From contig NC_080539.1 in NCBI RefSeq assembly GCF_028640845.1, forward strand, positions 370,805,733 to 370,869,732: a stretch of DNA of 64,000 nt, read 5' to 3'. A program made the translations under genes and the position numbers. Below the pieces are notes generated by a model, which was not told the DNA's origin, did not search any database, and saw only the letters and a program-made list of their open reading frames with translations. Numbering within the stretch: the first letter of the stretch is position 1; each line of letters starts with the position of its first letter. This document shows positions 1 to 10,393 of the stretch, piece after piece. Origin of the DNA: Ahaetulla prasina (taxonomy: Eukaryota; Chordata; Lepidosauria; Squamata; Colubridae).

Positions 1-64
1 CAAATTCCTTGTGTGTCCAATCACACTTGGCCAATAAAAAATTCTATTCTATTCTATTCTATTC
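1..64 (+). mobile_element. HPGH LINE, 3' terminal fragment
   Basis: The first bases match the 3' end of the LINE seen in longer form at 34095 and 40235 (there on the minus strand): CACTTGGCCAATAAAAAATT followed by an (ATTCT)n tail. It is cut by the window edge. The tail runs straight into a TTCC array. Confidence 0.75.
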
Positions 65-325
65 TTTTTTCTTTCCTTCCTTCCTTCTTTCCTTCCTTCC
101 TTCTCTTTCCTTCCTTCCTTCCTTCTTTTTTCCTTCCTTCTTTCCTTCCTTTCTTCCTTCCTTCTTCTTTTCTTCCTTCCTTCCTTCCTTCCTTCCTTCC
201 TTCCTTCCTTCCTTCCTTCCTTCCTTCCTTCCTTCCTTCCTTCCTTCCTTCCTTCTTCTTTTCTTCCTTCCTTCCTTCTCCTTCCTTCCATCCTTCCTTC
301 CTTCCTTCCTTCCTTTTTTTCTCTG
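60..325. repeat. (TTCC)n/(TTTCC)n microsatellite
   Basis: An almost pure pyrimidine tract of TTCC units with a few TTTT and TTCTT breaks. It is open in several frames on both strands only because the repeat has no stop codons. It begins where a LINE tail ends, so the tail probably seeded it. Confidence 0.95.
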
Positions 326-579
326 TCTTGTAAAGCATGTTCCGTGAAACACATCGATGCAGTCAGATTGATCCATGATGCCCTGATTTCTTGAACGGTT
401 GGCCTCCCTTGGATCCTGCTGGGATTCAGTCTGCAGAGGGCCTGGAGATGAAACAAGATTCAGCCAACCGAGAAGCAAATCCATAAAGCAGTAAATGACA
501 CACCTGAACCCAGCGTAATCCTTGGACTTACAGCTGCAGTTGGGGGCCAGCCTTTCCATTGCTCAGCAGAGCAGCTGCT
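326..579. other. unrecognised sequence
   Basis: Mixed-composition single-copy-looking sequence with no long open frame and no match to the other repeats in the window. Confidence 0.4.
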
Positions 580-765
580 AAGTGAGTTGGGTCTGATTTT
601 ACGACCTGTATTTGCCACTGTTGTTAAACGCTGTAGTTATTAAGTGAATCATGTGGACGTTAAGTGGATCCAGATTTCGCCGCCTTCACTTTGCTTGTTG
701 GAAGTTGGCTGGGAAGGCTGCAAATGGTGATCACATGACCCAGGGACGTTGCAGCCATCCTAAAA
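580..765 (-). mobile_element. TACGACC MITE fragment
   Basis: It shares the blocks 'ttttacgacct', 'gttgttaa', 'ttgcttgttgga' and 'gatcacatgacc' with better copies at 23478 and 55295, in opposite orientation to those. One end is missing and CR1 sequence follows directly. Confidence 0.6.
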
Positions 766-1391
766 CCAGCCAGCCGTGTGCAGCAGCTGCCAAAAAAGCC
801 AACACAGTTCTGGGCTGCATCAACAGAGGGATAGAATCAAGATCACGTGAAGTGTTAATACCACTTTATAATGCCTTGGTAAGGCCACACTTGGAATATT
901 GCATCCAGTTTTGGTCTCCACGATGTAAAAAAGATGTTGAGACTCTAGAAAGAGTGCAGAGAAGAGCAACAAAGATGATTAGGGGACTGGAGGCTAAAAC
1001 ATATGAAGAACGGTTGCAGGAACTGGGTATGTCTAGTTTAATAAAAAGAAGGACTAGGGGAGACATGATAGCAGTGTTCTGATATCTCAGTTTGCCACAA
1101 AGAAGAGGGAGTCGGGCTGTTCTCCAAAGCACCTGAGGGTAGAAAAAGAAGCAATGGGTGGAAACTAATCAAGGAGAGAAGCAACTTAGAACTAAGGAGA
1201 AATTTCCTGACAGTCAGAACAATTAATGAGTGGAACAACTTGCCTCCAGAAGTTGTGAATGCTCCAACACTGGAAGTTTTTAAGATGTTGTATAACTATT
1301 TGTCTGAAGTGGTGTAAGATTTCTTGCCGGGCAGGGGGTTGGACTAGAAGACCTCCAAGGTCCCTTCTAACTGTTGTTGTTGTTGTTGTTT
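766..1391 (+). mobile_element. CR1 LINE, 5'-truncated, with RT C-terminus
   Basis: The plus strand encodes the end of a CR1 reverse transcriptase: [20 protein letters not shown], then [13 protein letters not shown] and [13 protein letters not shown], which are conserved in CR1 ORF2. The frame breaks at about 1082 and the remaining 240 bp is the last exon-less stretch plus the short 3' UTR. It ends 'ggttggactagaagacctccaaggtccc', then a (GTT)n tail instead of the (ATTCT)n tail of other copies here. It is a dead 5'-truncated copy. Confidence 0.9.
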
Positions 1392-1733
1392 TCAAAATCT
1401 CACCAAAAACACCACCCTCTACTCCATAAAGAAAGTCAACATTTAATTCTAACAAATAAAATTCCATAGTCAAGGCAGTGTTCTGGCAAAGGACAGTCCG
1501 AGGGCCTTTGAAGGGCACTAATCTACAGCGGCCAGCCTCTCTCCACCTTGGCCAGATGTTGTAAATCATCCCCATCTGGAGAGCTGTAAAGATTAAAATG
1601 TAATTATGACAAGGCGGTGACTTGAGTATCAATGCACGGAGCAGCTTCAGCAAAAGAGCCATCCGAATTCATGCGGTCCTGATGCCAAGTGGAATTTGCA
1701 GGCTCTGGAATAAGATGAGGGCTGCTTCCTGCC
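1392..1733. other. unique sequence, nothing recognised
   Basis: No repeat family and no convincing exon. Composition is balanced and unlike the neighbouring repeats. Confidence 0.4.
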
Positions 1734-2395
1734 ATTTATTTATCTTGCCTTTATTATTGTTTTTTATAAACTACGAAGGTGGTGAACTTACCTAATACTC
1801 ATTTGTCTTCCTGTTTTCCCCATAAAAACCACCCTTTTGAGGTAGGATGGGATGTGAGAAGGCTATTGGTTCAAAGTTACTCAGCCAGTTTTCATGTCTA
1901 AGGTGGGACTAGAATTCACCGTCTCCTGATGATTGGCCCAAAGTCACCCAACAGATTTTCATACTGAAGGCAGGACTAGAACTCACCGTCTCCTGGCGAT
2001 TGGCCCAAAGTCATCCAGCTGGCTTTCATGCCTAAAGTGGGACTAGAACTCACTGTGTCCTGGCGATTGGCCCAAAGTCATCCAGCTGGCTTTCATGCCT
2101 AAAGTGGAACTAGAACTCACCGTCTCCTGGCGATTGGCCCAAAGTCACCCAGCTGACTTTCATGGCTAAGGTGGGACTAGAACTCATCATCTCCTGGCGA
2201 TTGGCCCAAAGTCATCCAGCTGGTTTTCATGCCTAAAGTGGAACTAGAACTCACCGTCTCCTGGCGATTGGCCCAAAGTCATCCAGCTGGCTTTCATGCC
2301 TAAAGTGGAACTAGAACTCACCGTCTCCTGGCGATTGGCCCAAAGTCATCCAGCTGGCTTTCATGCCTAAGGCAGGACTAGAGACGGTGAATTCT
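1734..2395 (-). repeat. SINE-derived 67-bp minisatellite, about 8 units
   Basis: The left 120 bp is the 3' half of a tRNA-derived SINE in antisense (cctaatactcat, cttcc, ttccccat). Then 67-bp units follow: 'gattggcccaaagtcatcca', 'gctggctttcatgcctaaag', then an antisense degenerate B box 'gggactagaactcacc'. Units differ by only a few bases. The SINE head is lost and a solo LTR abuts the array. Confidence 0.85.
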
Positions 2396-2407
2396 AGTCT
2401 TGCCTTA

Positions 2408-2852
2408 TGTCGTGTCCCACTCCTCCACTGACGGCCGGGTCAGGGAAATCCGAATCAGGTGTGCCTCTGCAGCTCTGCCAAAGTCCTAGCAAAGTCCTCA
2501 GGGCAGGCAGGAGACCAGAAAGTGACTTCAGCAAGATATGTTTAGACTTTGCCTGACTCAGAGAATGCCAGAAAGCAGATCCTTTATATAGGCCATGGGG
2601 TGTGGCTCCATGACTCAGCACTTATCCAGGCCTGCCCCTCCCTTCCTTCTGTTGCCTCCGCCTATCAAGTCTTCTGACGCGAGGGTCACTCCAATCGGCA
2701 GCTGTTGGTAATTGACCTTCCTCAGGCTCACATGCTGTGGAGGAGGGGGAAGGGTCTAGTTGCTCCGTTTGCCTGGGCATGGAGCCAGAGCTGGGGGCTG
2801 GAGATACTTGCTCTTCTTCAGCCTGTCTGGGCATGGAGCCAGATCTACAGAG
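2408..2852 (-). mobile_element. LTR fragment (solo-LTR family, 5' part missing)
   Basis: On the plus strand it starts TGTCGTGTCCCACTCC, the inverted 3' terminus of the LTR family. The TATA region (cctttatatagg) and the tail of the LTR open frame, ending in an RR-rDRRRQQKEGRG motif, are present. Homology stops inside the second 54-bp internal unit, so the 5' LTR terminus (TGTTGTG) is missing. Confidence 0.8.
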
Positions 2853-2904
2853 AGGCCTCCGCTTCCAACTGGTTGCTTTGTGGACGTTCAGAGTTATGAC
2901 GGAC

Positions 2905-3160
2905 CCCTCAAGACCAGTGGTAGGATTCAAATAATTTAACAACTGGTTTTCTGCTTGGTTGGCTCCCAGGTAAGTGCAGGGAGGCCTACTAGACCAAAAA
3001 CGGGGCACAAGGGGGGGTGGCGTGTCTCCCCCTCGCAGCCCGTTTTTGCTCCCGGATGTGTGTGTGCAGGAGTGCTGCCTGTCACACCCCTTGGCCACGC
3101 CCACCCAGCTGGTCATTAGGGCAGAGAATCGGTTGTTCAATTATCTGAATCCCACCGCTG
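2905..3160 (-). mobile_element. ACCGGTT MITE copy
   Basis: It has 'agtggtaggattcaaata' at one end and 'gaatcccaccgctgcc' at the other, an inverted pair, with inner 'cacgcccaccca' and 'gagaatcggttgtt'. This matches the copies at 18734 and 32400-32915. The ends resemble hAT termini. Confidence 0.6.
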
Positions 3161-3162
3161 CC

Positions 3163-3240
3163 CCTAATCCTCTTCGTTGCTCTTCTCTTCACTCTTTCTA
3201 GAGTCTCAGCATCTATTTCATACTGCGGTGACTCTAATAC
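3163..3240 (-). mobile_element. CR1 LINE fragment
   Basis: The minus strand encodes ETLERVKRRATKRIRG, the same RT segment as the 766 copy. No 3' end is present. Confidence 0.7.
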
Positions 3241-3722
3241 CAGATAGAATTTATCTCCTAAAATATGCATGGGGAGGGCGAGGAGTGTCCTGCCCCCCCC
3301 CACTTTTTTTTTAAACCCCAAAGCATGTGTGTGCACACAAGCGCACACAACAAGATAATTGCACTTCAGGATTTCCGTGAGTGTCAAGGGGGTCAGTTCG
3401 GCTCCACGTCCCTGTTCGAATCCTGCCAGCCGCCTTGACCCTGGGTGTCAAGGATTCTCAGCCTCCTCGAATTCACCTCTTCTGCCCCCTCCTTCTACGG
3501 ATTGCTCTCTCGGGAGGCAATCAAATCTTCACCTGAGCGCTTATTTCAAAGGCAGAGCATCAAAATATGTTAATGGGGCAGGTTGGTAATTATGCATTTA
3601 AAAACAGTGAGAGGTGGGGCAGCTGAGTTGTGCTGGGGGGAGGCAAGAAGAAGGAGGTAAGATTGCTCCGATACAGGCCGTAATTTATCAGAAGCGGCGT
3701 TCATCAGTTCTGGGGTCTAAAG
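3241..3722. other. unrecognised sequence
   Basis: Contains a CA-rich stretch and short C/T homopolymers. No gene and no confident repeat call. Confidence 0.3.
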
Positions 3723-3785
3723 TCACAGAATCGTAGAGGTGAATGGGGCCCTTGAGGTCATGTAGTCCAGCCCTCCTCTGGCTTG
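3723..3785 (-). mobile_element. CR1 3' end fragment (older subfamily)
   Basis: The text 'cacagaatcgtagaggtg', then 'cccttgaggtcatgtagtcc' is the antisense CR1 3' terminus, more diverged than the others here. Confidence 0.6.
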
Positions 3786-4079
3786 GGGCAGTTTACGCTT
3801 TCTTTGAGCTTGGTTTGGCAGAGTAAATTGGCTCTGCTTAATCGCTCTTGTTTGGAAGGGTTTTACCTTCAAAAAACATGCAATATACAATATACAAATA
3901 TACAATTCGAAACTGCCCTCTTGAAATTTAAGACTGTTATTCTATATCTTACTTATTGTATTTTCAGTTGCTCCGGTTCTAATACCTTATGGCCTGTAGT
4001 TATAACAGTCAGTCGATCGATCAATCAATCAATTCATGTCTTGTATTATGATCTGATTGTGAAAAGTTCTTGGTTGTTT
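3786..4079. other. AT-rich unrecognised sequence
   Basis: No motif or repeat recognised. Confidence 0.3.
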
Positions 4080-4540
4080 TTTTTTTAAAAAAATCATTTG
4101 TTCGTTTATTGATTCATTAGATTGTTTTATAAGTAATGCAAAATGGGAAACATACCTAATACACATTCCTCCTACTTTCCCCACAACAACAGCCCTGTGA
4201 GGTGGGTTGGCCTGAGAGAGAGAGAGGGAGTGGCCTCTCTCATCCAGCAGGTTTTCATGCCTGAGGTGGGACGAGAAGTTACCGTCTCCTGGTGATTGGA
4301 CCAAAGTCACCCAACTGGCTTTCATGTAATGTATAAAGTGGGACTAGAACTTGCTTTCTCCTGGTGATTGGCTTAAAGTCATCCAACCAGCTTTCATGCT
4401 TAGGGCGGGACTAGAACTCCCAATCTCCTGGTGATTGGTCCGAAATCAACCAGCCGGCTTTCATGCCTAAGGCGGGATTTGAACTCATGGTTTTCCATTT
4501 TTTAGCTTGGTGCCTTAACCACTAGGCCAAATTGGCTCTC
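4080..4540 (-). mobile_element. tRNA-derived SINE with 4-unit internal 67-bp expansion
   Basis: This copy keeps both SINE ends. The 3' part (ttccccacaacaacagccct, antisense) lies on the left. The tRNA-like head 'ccttaaccactaggccaa' lies on the right, whose reverse complement gives an A-box-like TTGGCCTAGTGGTTAAGG. 'gggatttgaactcatgg' is a B-box-like block. Four 67-bp units lie between, so the minisatellite sits inside the SINE. Confidence 0.8.
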
Positions 4541-4904
4541 GTTGTGTGTCCTGAGTTAGAACGGAGCCAGCTGTTTCTGCAGAACCTTCAGCTTTGCACA
4601 CCTCCCTTCAGAGCTTCATGTCAGCACGTTCCAGGTGAAGCCAACTTTGACCCCATGTAATTTACGCCCCATCATGACCCTGTTTCCCCCTCCCCCCAGG
4701 GTGTGTCATCAATCACATTCGCCAACAGAGCAATTTCGCGGGCTGTAGAGATCACTCCCCTCCGGCAGCTGTGGGTAACCCTGGGAGACAGCCTTGAGAG
4801 AGATATGTCTGGAATGCATTTCTGTTTTTGGCTGCTGTGCTGCTTCGTTGGCTTCCCATCCCCCCTTGCCTATGGCAACTCAAGAGCAGACCAAGGATGC
4901 TTTG
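4541..4904. other. unrecognised sequence
   Basis: Nothing recognised; a short polypyrimidine stretch with C runs is present near 4685. Confidence 0.3.
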
Positions 4905-5005
4905 TGAGTTGATAAATGGGGCAAAATTCACTTAACAACTGCCTCCACTTAGTAACAGAATTTTGGGGCCCAATTGTGGTTGTAAGTCGAGGACTACCTG
5001 CACGT
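4905..5005 (+). mobile_element. TACGACC MITE, terminal half
   Basis: Ends 'gttgtaagtcgaggactacc', the diagnostic terminus, preceded by 'aaattcacttaacaactgcc' and 'ttagtaacagaattttgggg'. Confidence 0.8.
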
Positions 5006-5218
5006 CCTGTAGTTCTCTAGGCCTTTCCCTGCTTTTTCTTTTGAAATGTGAGGAAGAGACAGTGAATTTGCCCACAGCGTATTTCTCTTTCTAAAGAGGC
5101 CCAGAGAGATCGCAGCACCTTTTAATTCATGGTCCTCCAGATTTCTGGCCTACTCAGTTTGGCCTTGGTTATCATTCTCTTTCTACCGGAAGCATACCAG
5201 TAGTTCATTTTAAAGAAT
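5006..5218. other. unrecognised sequence
   Basis: No repeat or gene recognised. Confidence 0.3.
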
Positions 5219-5223
5219 AGTTG

Positions 5224-5804
5224 TGTCGTGTCCCACTCCCCCTGCGACGACCGGGTCTAGGAAGTCTGTATCAAGCATGGCAATGAAGCCTCTGTAGCTT
5301 TGCCAAATTCCTTCCAGGTTTCTCAGGGCAGGCAGGAGTCCAAGTTGTGACTTCAGCAAACTAGATGAGACTTTGCTTGACTCAAGGTTGGAATGTCAAA
5401 AGCAGGTCCTTTATATAGGCTGTGGGGTATGACTCCATGACTCAGCATTTATCCAGGCCTGCCCCTCCCTTCCTTCTGCTGGCATCGCCTCTCAGATCTC
5501 CGGAAGCGAGGATCCTCCCACTTTGAATTGTCTTCTGCTGTTTGAGAAAGGGAGGGGTCAGAAGGAGTAGGCCCAAGTAATTCCAATCCGTGGCTGACTT
5601 CCTCTGATGGCTGAGCCAAAGGAACACACGCCAGTGAGGTTTGTTTGTTCATTCCTGACATCCTCTCCAGGCATGGGGCCAGGGCCGGGGGCTGGAGGCA
5701 TGACAGGACGTTCATCTTCCTTATCAGACTCGGAGTCTGATAGCAGGTCCGGGAGGAAACGGGAGGGGCCCGGCTGAGGAGAGGAGGGAGTACGAGGCAC
5801 AACA
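5224..5804 (-). mobile_element. complete solo LTR, 581 bp, TSD AGTTG
   Basis: On the plus strand it begins TGTCGTGTCCC and ends GGCACAACA. It is flanked on both sides by AGTTG, an exact 5-bp target duplication. A TATA-like cctttatataggc lies at about 5408-5420 (minus-strand promoter). The minus strand holds the LTR open frame: acidic LSDSESDKEDE near its start and an Arg-rich RRSERR...QQKEGRGRPG end, with one frameshift between. There is no internal retroelement sequence, so it is a recombined solo LTR. Confidence 0.93.
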
Positions 5805-6194
5805 AGTTGTTCTCCATGCAGGAGATGAAATCAAGGCCTTCATAGAACAGAGGAAAGGAAAAGCTGTTTCTTCAGCAGTTGTTAGAGGTACGCAATTTAA
5901 CATAATAAGATGACCAATCGTCCTCCTTTAGGGAGGACAGTCCTTCTTTTGTAAGTTCTGTCCTCTCTCGAAAAGTGTCCTCCGACATGTCCGCCTTTTC
6001 GACATTTGAAGACTAATCTGTAAATCTCCGTATTCGATCGACGCCGATCCGATCCGCTGCGTGTGATGTGACGTATTTGTATTTGACATGACGATTCGTC
6101 AAGGCTCGGTACAGTACGGCGAGACGCGATTATGAGACGCATGCGCTCCGCACAGGAGAATTGTTTTGAGAGACTGCGCCGTGCACAAGTGGCT

Positions 6195-6416
6195 TTGCTT
6201 ACTTCTTATACTGATATTGTTTCCTGATTGCTTAATTGTAGCCTATGACTATCATTAAGTGTTGTACATTAAATTTGTACCCTATGACTATCATTAAGTG
6301 TTGCAAGTGTTGTACCTTGATGAAGGTATCTTTTCTTTTATGTACACTGAGAGCGTATGCACCAAGACAAATTCCTGGTGTGTCCAATCACACTTGACCA
6401 ATAATAATAATAAAAA
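6195..6416 (+). mobile_element. HPGH LINE 3' end inserted in hAT remnant
   Basis: Contains 'tgatgaaggtatcttttctt', 'gtacactgagagcgtatgca' and 'tgtccaatcacacttgacca', the LINE's 3' UTR. It ends in (AAT)n rather than the usual (ATTCT)n tail. The segment 'cctatgactatcattaagtg' is duplicated. Confidence 0.85.
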
Positions 6417-6462
6417 ATCTTACCGAAACACGACACGACGTTAAAGACTCACTTCTTTCTCA

Positions 6463-6864
6463 GTGAACATTCAATCATACACAGGTGATGTATTTTTTCC
6501 GGAATTTTTAAATTCTGAAAAATTAATACAATGGGAAAATAAACACGTTGAAATTGATAAAAGATGGGTGGAAACATTCAGCCATTTCAAAAATGAACAT
6601 ATTCCATGTGAACATTTATTTATTCTTGTTCAATTTAGGTTGTGCTGCCTTGGAACTAATGCAGCAGTTGAAAGGGCTTTTTCAATTGCTAATGATTTTT
6701 GGGAAAGTGAGAAATCGAGATTGAATGTTGATACTCTAGCTGCAGCACTTGCTGTAAAATTCAATATGAAGGGTATTTCTTGTTCAGATATTTCTGATAT
6801 GTTGTTAGAAGATGATACATTGACAAAAAATATCCATTCAGTGGAAAAGTACTCATTTAAATAA
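6463..6864 (+). pseudogene. hAT transposase, C-terminal dimerisation domain
   Basis: A 133-codon open frame. Its second half contains GTNAAVERAFSIANDFW followed by EKSRLNVDTLAAALAVKFN, the typical hAT C-terminal dimerisation motif (ZBED/SCAND3-like transposases have closely similar forms). The zinc-finger and catalytic parts are absent, so it cannot encode an active enzyme. It lies inside the element with 8-bp flanking duplication, so it is transposon-derived rather than a domesticated host gene. Confidence 0.85.
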
Positions 6865-7089
6865 TAATTAATAGGCATGTAAGCATAGTTACAATGTAGA
6901 ATGTTATTGTTACAAATGTTTTTTATTATGCATTTATCATATTACAGTGTATTCTGTATTATTATTGCCATGAATAAAATGTTTCTTTTATTTACGATTT
7001 TTTTTCTTCAATTTATTTGTGTCCTCCTTCTCATTGTAAAAAAGTTGGTCACCTTACTTAACATGATCATAGTTCTCGTTGTGGAGCTA

Positions 7090-7671
7090 CAGTAGTAGCC
7101 AAAATTGTGGAAACTTTTTGGGAAAAGTGTATTTTTGAGGTTTGATGGCTAATAACATCCCCCCCCCTTTTTTGAGTTTCAAGATAATCCTATTCCACTG
7201 CTGGAAAGGCCTGGGAATAGCCCAGACCTTAAACCAATCGAAAATCTTTGGAGCCGACTAAAGAAACTTGTTAGTCAGAAACGAACCCAGCAATAAAACC
7301 CAGTTAATAGAAGCCATCATTCAATCTTGGTTTCACATTATAACAGCTGCAGGACTAAAAGACTTGGTTCACTCCATGGGAGGATGTTGTAAGGCCGTCA
7401 TTCATGCTAAAGGTTACCCAACTAAGTATTAATTTGTGATAATTTTTGTATATCTCATTTTTTCTAGGTGTTTCACTTTTCTTCTTTATACTGTAACTGC
7501 TATTCTAATAGCAAATCCTTCGCAAAAGTTACTGCATTACATTCTTGATTAAATTATCTTTCCACTGATATATAATTTTATGGTACTACTCCCAAGAAAA
7601 AAGTGGCGTTATTAGCTAGTTTTAGAAAATACACTTTTCCCAAAAGGTTTCCACAATTTTGGCCACTACTG
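7090..7671 (+). mobile_element. Tc1/mariner-like element, internally deleted
   Basis: Near-identical terminal repeats of about 46 bp, starting CAGTAGTAGCCAAAATTGTG on the left and the inverted form ending GGCCACTACTG on the right. Both sides are flanked by TA, the Tc1/mariner target duplication. The centre keeps a transposase C-terminal piece. Confidence 0.92.
7210..7440 (+). pseudogene. Tc1 transposase C-terminal remnant
   Basis: Plus-strand translation gives PGNSPDLKPIENLWSRLKK, the conserved block around the last acidic catalytic residue of Tc1 transposases. It continues to GLKDLVHSMGGCCKAVIHAK and a Pro-Thr-Lys-Tyr stop. A stop plus frameshift interrupts it near 7288, and the first catalytic Asp residues are deleted. 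Confidence 0.88.
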
Positions 7672-7675
7672 TAGC

Positions 7676-7794
7676 TAAATTCTAGAAGGGAGGGCCTTTC
7701 AGAGTCATCATAAATGATATATATTAAAGGGTCACCAAATTTGGCTACTTTATGACTTGTGGACTTCAGCTCCAGAGAATTCCTCATCAGAAGA
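7676..7794. other. short spacer with half of a hairpin MITE
   Basis: 'tttatgacttgtggacttca' resembles one arm of the hairpin MITE family; the other arm is absent. Confidence 0.35.
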
Positions 7795-8365
7795 TAATGA
7801 ATGCTAGTCCTGCCTTAGGCACATACACCAGCTGAATGGCTTTAGCCAATCACCAGGTGACAGTGAGTTCTAGTCCTGCATTAGGCATGAAAGCCAGCTG
7901 GGTGACTTTGAGCCAATCACTAGGAGACAGTGAGTTCTAGTCCTGCCTTAGGCATGAAAGCCATCTGGGTGACTTTAGGCCAATTACCAGGTGACAGTGA
8001 GTTCTAGCCCCGCCTTAGGCATGAAAGCCATCTGGGTGACTTCGAGCCAATCACTAGGAGATGGTGAGTTCTAGTCTTGCCTTAGGCATGAAAGCCAACT
8101 GGGTGACTTTGGGCCAATCACCAGGAGACAGAGAGTTCTAGTCCCACCTTAGGCATGAAAGCTGGCTGGGTGACTTTGAGCCAATCACTAGGAGATGGTG
8201 AGTTCTAGTTCTTGCCATAGCATGAAAGCTGGCTAGGGGAATTTGGGCTAGTTGACAGGTGACTGTGAGTTCTAGTTCTACCTGAGGCACAAAATCTAGC
8301 TGATTGACTGGTTGATTGTTGTTGTGGGGGAAATAGGAGAAGGAAGTGTGTTGGATATGTTTGGA
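7795..8365 (+). repeat. SINE-derived 67-bp minisatellite, about 7 units
   Basis: Units read 'gtgagttctagtcctgcc', 'ttaggcatgaaagccagctg', 'ggtgactttgggccaatcac'. The right end passes into SINE 3' sequence (gttgttgttgtgggggaaata). It is the same unit as at 1734 in opposite orientation. Confidence 0.85.
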
Positions 8366-8776
8366 ATAGAATAGAATAGAATTCTTTATTGGCGAAGTGT
8401 GATTGGACACACAAGGAATTTGTCTTTGGTGCATATGCTCTCAGCGTACATAAAAGAAAAAAAATACATCAAGAATCATAAGATACAACACTAATAAGCA
8501 ATCAAACCATACTAGGAAACAAATAAAACAATATAAATCGTAAAGATACAAGCAACAAGGTTAAAGTCCTAAGTTGGAGGAGATAATAGGTAATAGGAAC
8601 AATAATAATAATACAGTCTTAGTAAATTATCTGACAGTATTGTGGGAATTAATTATTAAGCAGAGTGATGGCATTCAGGAAAAAACTGTCCTTGTGTCTA
8701 ATTGTTCTGGTGTGCAGTGCCCTATAGCTTCGTTTTGAGGGTAGAAATTGAAACAATTTATGTCCAGAATGTGAGG
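8366..8776 (-). mobile_element. HPGH LINE, 3' part (left piece)
   Basis: Starts on the left with a short (GAATA)n tail and 'tttattggcgaagtgtgatt', then 3' UTR and the end of the RT frame on the minus strand. It is continued at 9387 after an inserted LTR. Confidence 0.9.
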
Positions 8777-8781
8777 GGTCT

Positions 8782-9381
8782 TGTTGTGGTTCACAACAAG
8801 GAGCTGGCAGCCGAGTCGGACAGTGAGGAGGCTGGGGAGGACAATGGGCTATTCCTGGAGGCTGGGGAAGGCCAGGATGAGGGCTCTGCATCGGAGGCAG
8901 AGATGGGGCCAAGGCCATCTGGGAGTGATGTGCAGACTCCAGAGCCTCCAGAGGCGGACAGCGGAGAGGCAGAGGAACAGGAGGAGCCTGTTCCTAGTGC
9001 ACGCATGCGCAGAGCTGCCAGAAGGCAGGTGCAGCTACAGCAAAAGGGACAACTTGGGAGTAAGGCCAGGAGATGATTGCCCCCTCCCATAAGGCTTAAA
9101 AGACCAGCAACAGCTCTTGGGCTCTTTGTAGAAAAGCAACATTGCTACATCTGTTTTTAGTCGGCATCTCTTGTTTCTGAACTTCATCGCGAAAAACCTT
9201 TGGCCAGGAGCCAAAAGCAGATAAAGGTTTGTGATAAGCCCAAAGGACTTTTTCTGCAGGACTTGTTTTGGAATTAATTTAGACTAAGCTGGGAATGAAG
9301 TAATTCTCAGCTGTTATAATAAAATATGTTTGTTTAGGACTGATTGTGTCTTTTATGCTTAAGTGAGCCTAGGTCACAACA
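8782..9381 (+). mobile_element. complete solo LTR, 600 bp, TSD GGTCT
   Basis: Begins TGTTGTGG, ends GTCACAACA, giving 7-bp inverted ends, and is flanked by GGTCT on both sides. An open frame runs from LTR base 2 (codons GTT GTG) and ends at about 9076. It shows AESDSEEAGED near the start and RRAARRQVQLQQKG at the end. An AATAAAATA polyadenylation-like site lies near 9320. A second copy of this subfamily is at 45436. It splits a LINE cleanly. Confidence 0.93.
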
Positions 9382-9386
9382 GGTCT

Positions 9387-9525
9387 CTAGATATTTTCAC
9401 AGCCCTCTTCTTGATTCGTGCAGTATACAGGTCCTCAATGGAAGGCAGGTTGGTAGCCATTGTTTTTTCTGCAGTTCTAATTATCCATTGAAGTCTGCGT
9501 CTGTCTTGTTGGGTTGCAGGGTCTT
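9387..9525 (-). mobile_element. HPGH LINE (right piece)
   Basis: 'gatattttcacagccctctt' and 'cagtatacaggtcctcaatg' resume the LINE after the LTR. Minus-strand coding corresponds to the SIEDLYTA region of the RT C-terminus. Confidence 0.88.
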
Positions 9526-10110
9526 AAGTTACCGTAAAAATAATAAAGGCTGAATAGAAATAAATAAACCTAATTCCAATCTATAACGCCGACTTGGATA
9601 GTCTCGCTCCGGTTTGACTTTTTCTAGAAGGGCTTTGAGAAGATAAAACTCAAAATCTCCGAAATTCATCAAAAGCTTTTCCCGAGGCTAATGAGTGGAA
9701 CGCAATGCACTTCTCCGGTACTTTCCACACGTCCCAATTATTATCTTTTCAATTATTCCAATTTAATGGATTTCTAACCTGCTTTAGAGGGCACGTTGGC
9801 CTCCCAACGTTGCCTGTTTACCGAGAGTTTTTAATACGCTTAAAAAAACAGGACAATTACAATATGCCATTAAGTGAAAATCATTAAATTGGAACCAGCA
9901 GCAGCAGAAGACACTTGGAGCAGAGCAGATGAGCCGAACGCAGCCTGGAATAAAAATAATAATAATAATATCTTGAAGGAAACAGAAGTCAGAGAAGCAT
10001 GAGAGTTTTCCCTCGGTAGAGAGAAAGCTTGTGTCTTCTGACTAAAATTATGGGCCAAAAACATCAAAACACGATTTCAAGGCAGGAAAAAAAAAATACA
10101 TTGTGGGACC
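9526..10110. other. unique sequence island
   Basis: About 580 bp with no repeat similarity, moderately AT-rich, with several TTAAT/ATTAAA-type motifs and a short (AAT)n. No exon supported. Candidate conserved non-coding sequence. Confidence 0.4.
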
Positions 10111-10111
10111 A

Positions 10112-10240
10112 ATTTGCTCCTCTCTAGATCAGTATTTCTCAACTTCAACAACTTTTAAGATGCGTGGACCGCAACTCCCAGAATTCCCACAAGCAAGCGC
10201 TGGCTTGGGGAATTCTGGGAGTTGAGGTCTAACAAAATGT
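10112..10240. mobile_element. hairpin MITE, diverged
   Basis: Imperfect palindrome: 'gaccgcaactcccagaattc' against 'gaattctgggagttgaggtc', with diverged outer arms (ttctcaacttcaac). Same family as at 33295 and 54236. Confidence 0.75.
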
Positions 10241-10393
10241 TGGCTGGGCAATGATATCCAAATCTGTCACTAGATTTTTGCCTCGGCAGCCTTTCTCTAA
10301 AACAAAGCAACGGAGTCCTAAGATCATGTATACATTTTATTGGAATTTTTCAAAGTCTCTCTATGGGGTGGGGGGGGGAGAATTTCCTTTTAT
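10241..10393. other. unrecognised sequence with a G tract
   Basis: Nothing recognised apart from a run of G near 10370. Confidence 0.3.

Larger units (their letters stand above)
5905..7057 (+). mobile_element. hAT-like DNA transposon remnant
   Basis: Imperfect terminal repeats ATAAGATGACCAA (left) and TTGGTCACCTTAC (right), flanked by TTAACATA and TTAACATG, a 7/8-matching 8-bp target duplication. Most of the transposase is gone. The C-terminal domain survives and a LINE 3' end is inserted inside. Inferred as hAT from the 8-bp duplication plus the transposase domain. Confidence 0.75.
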
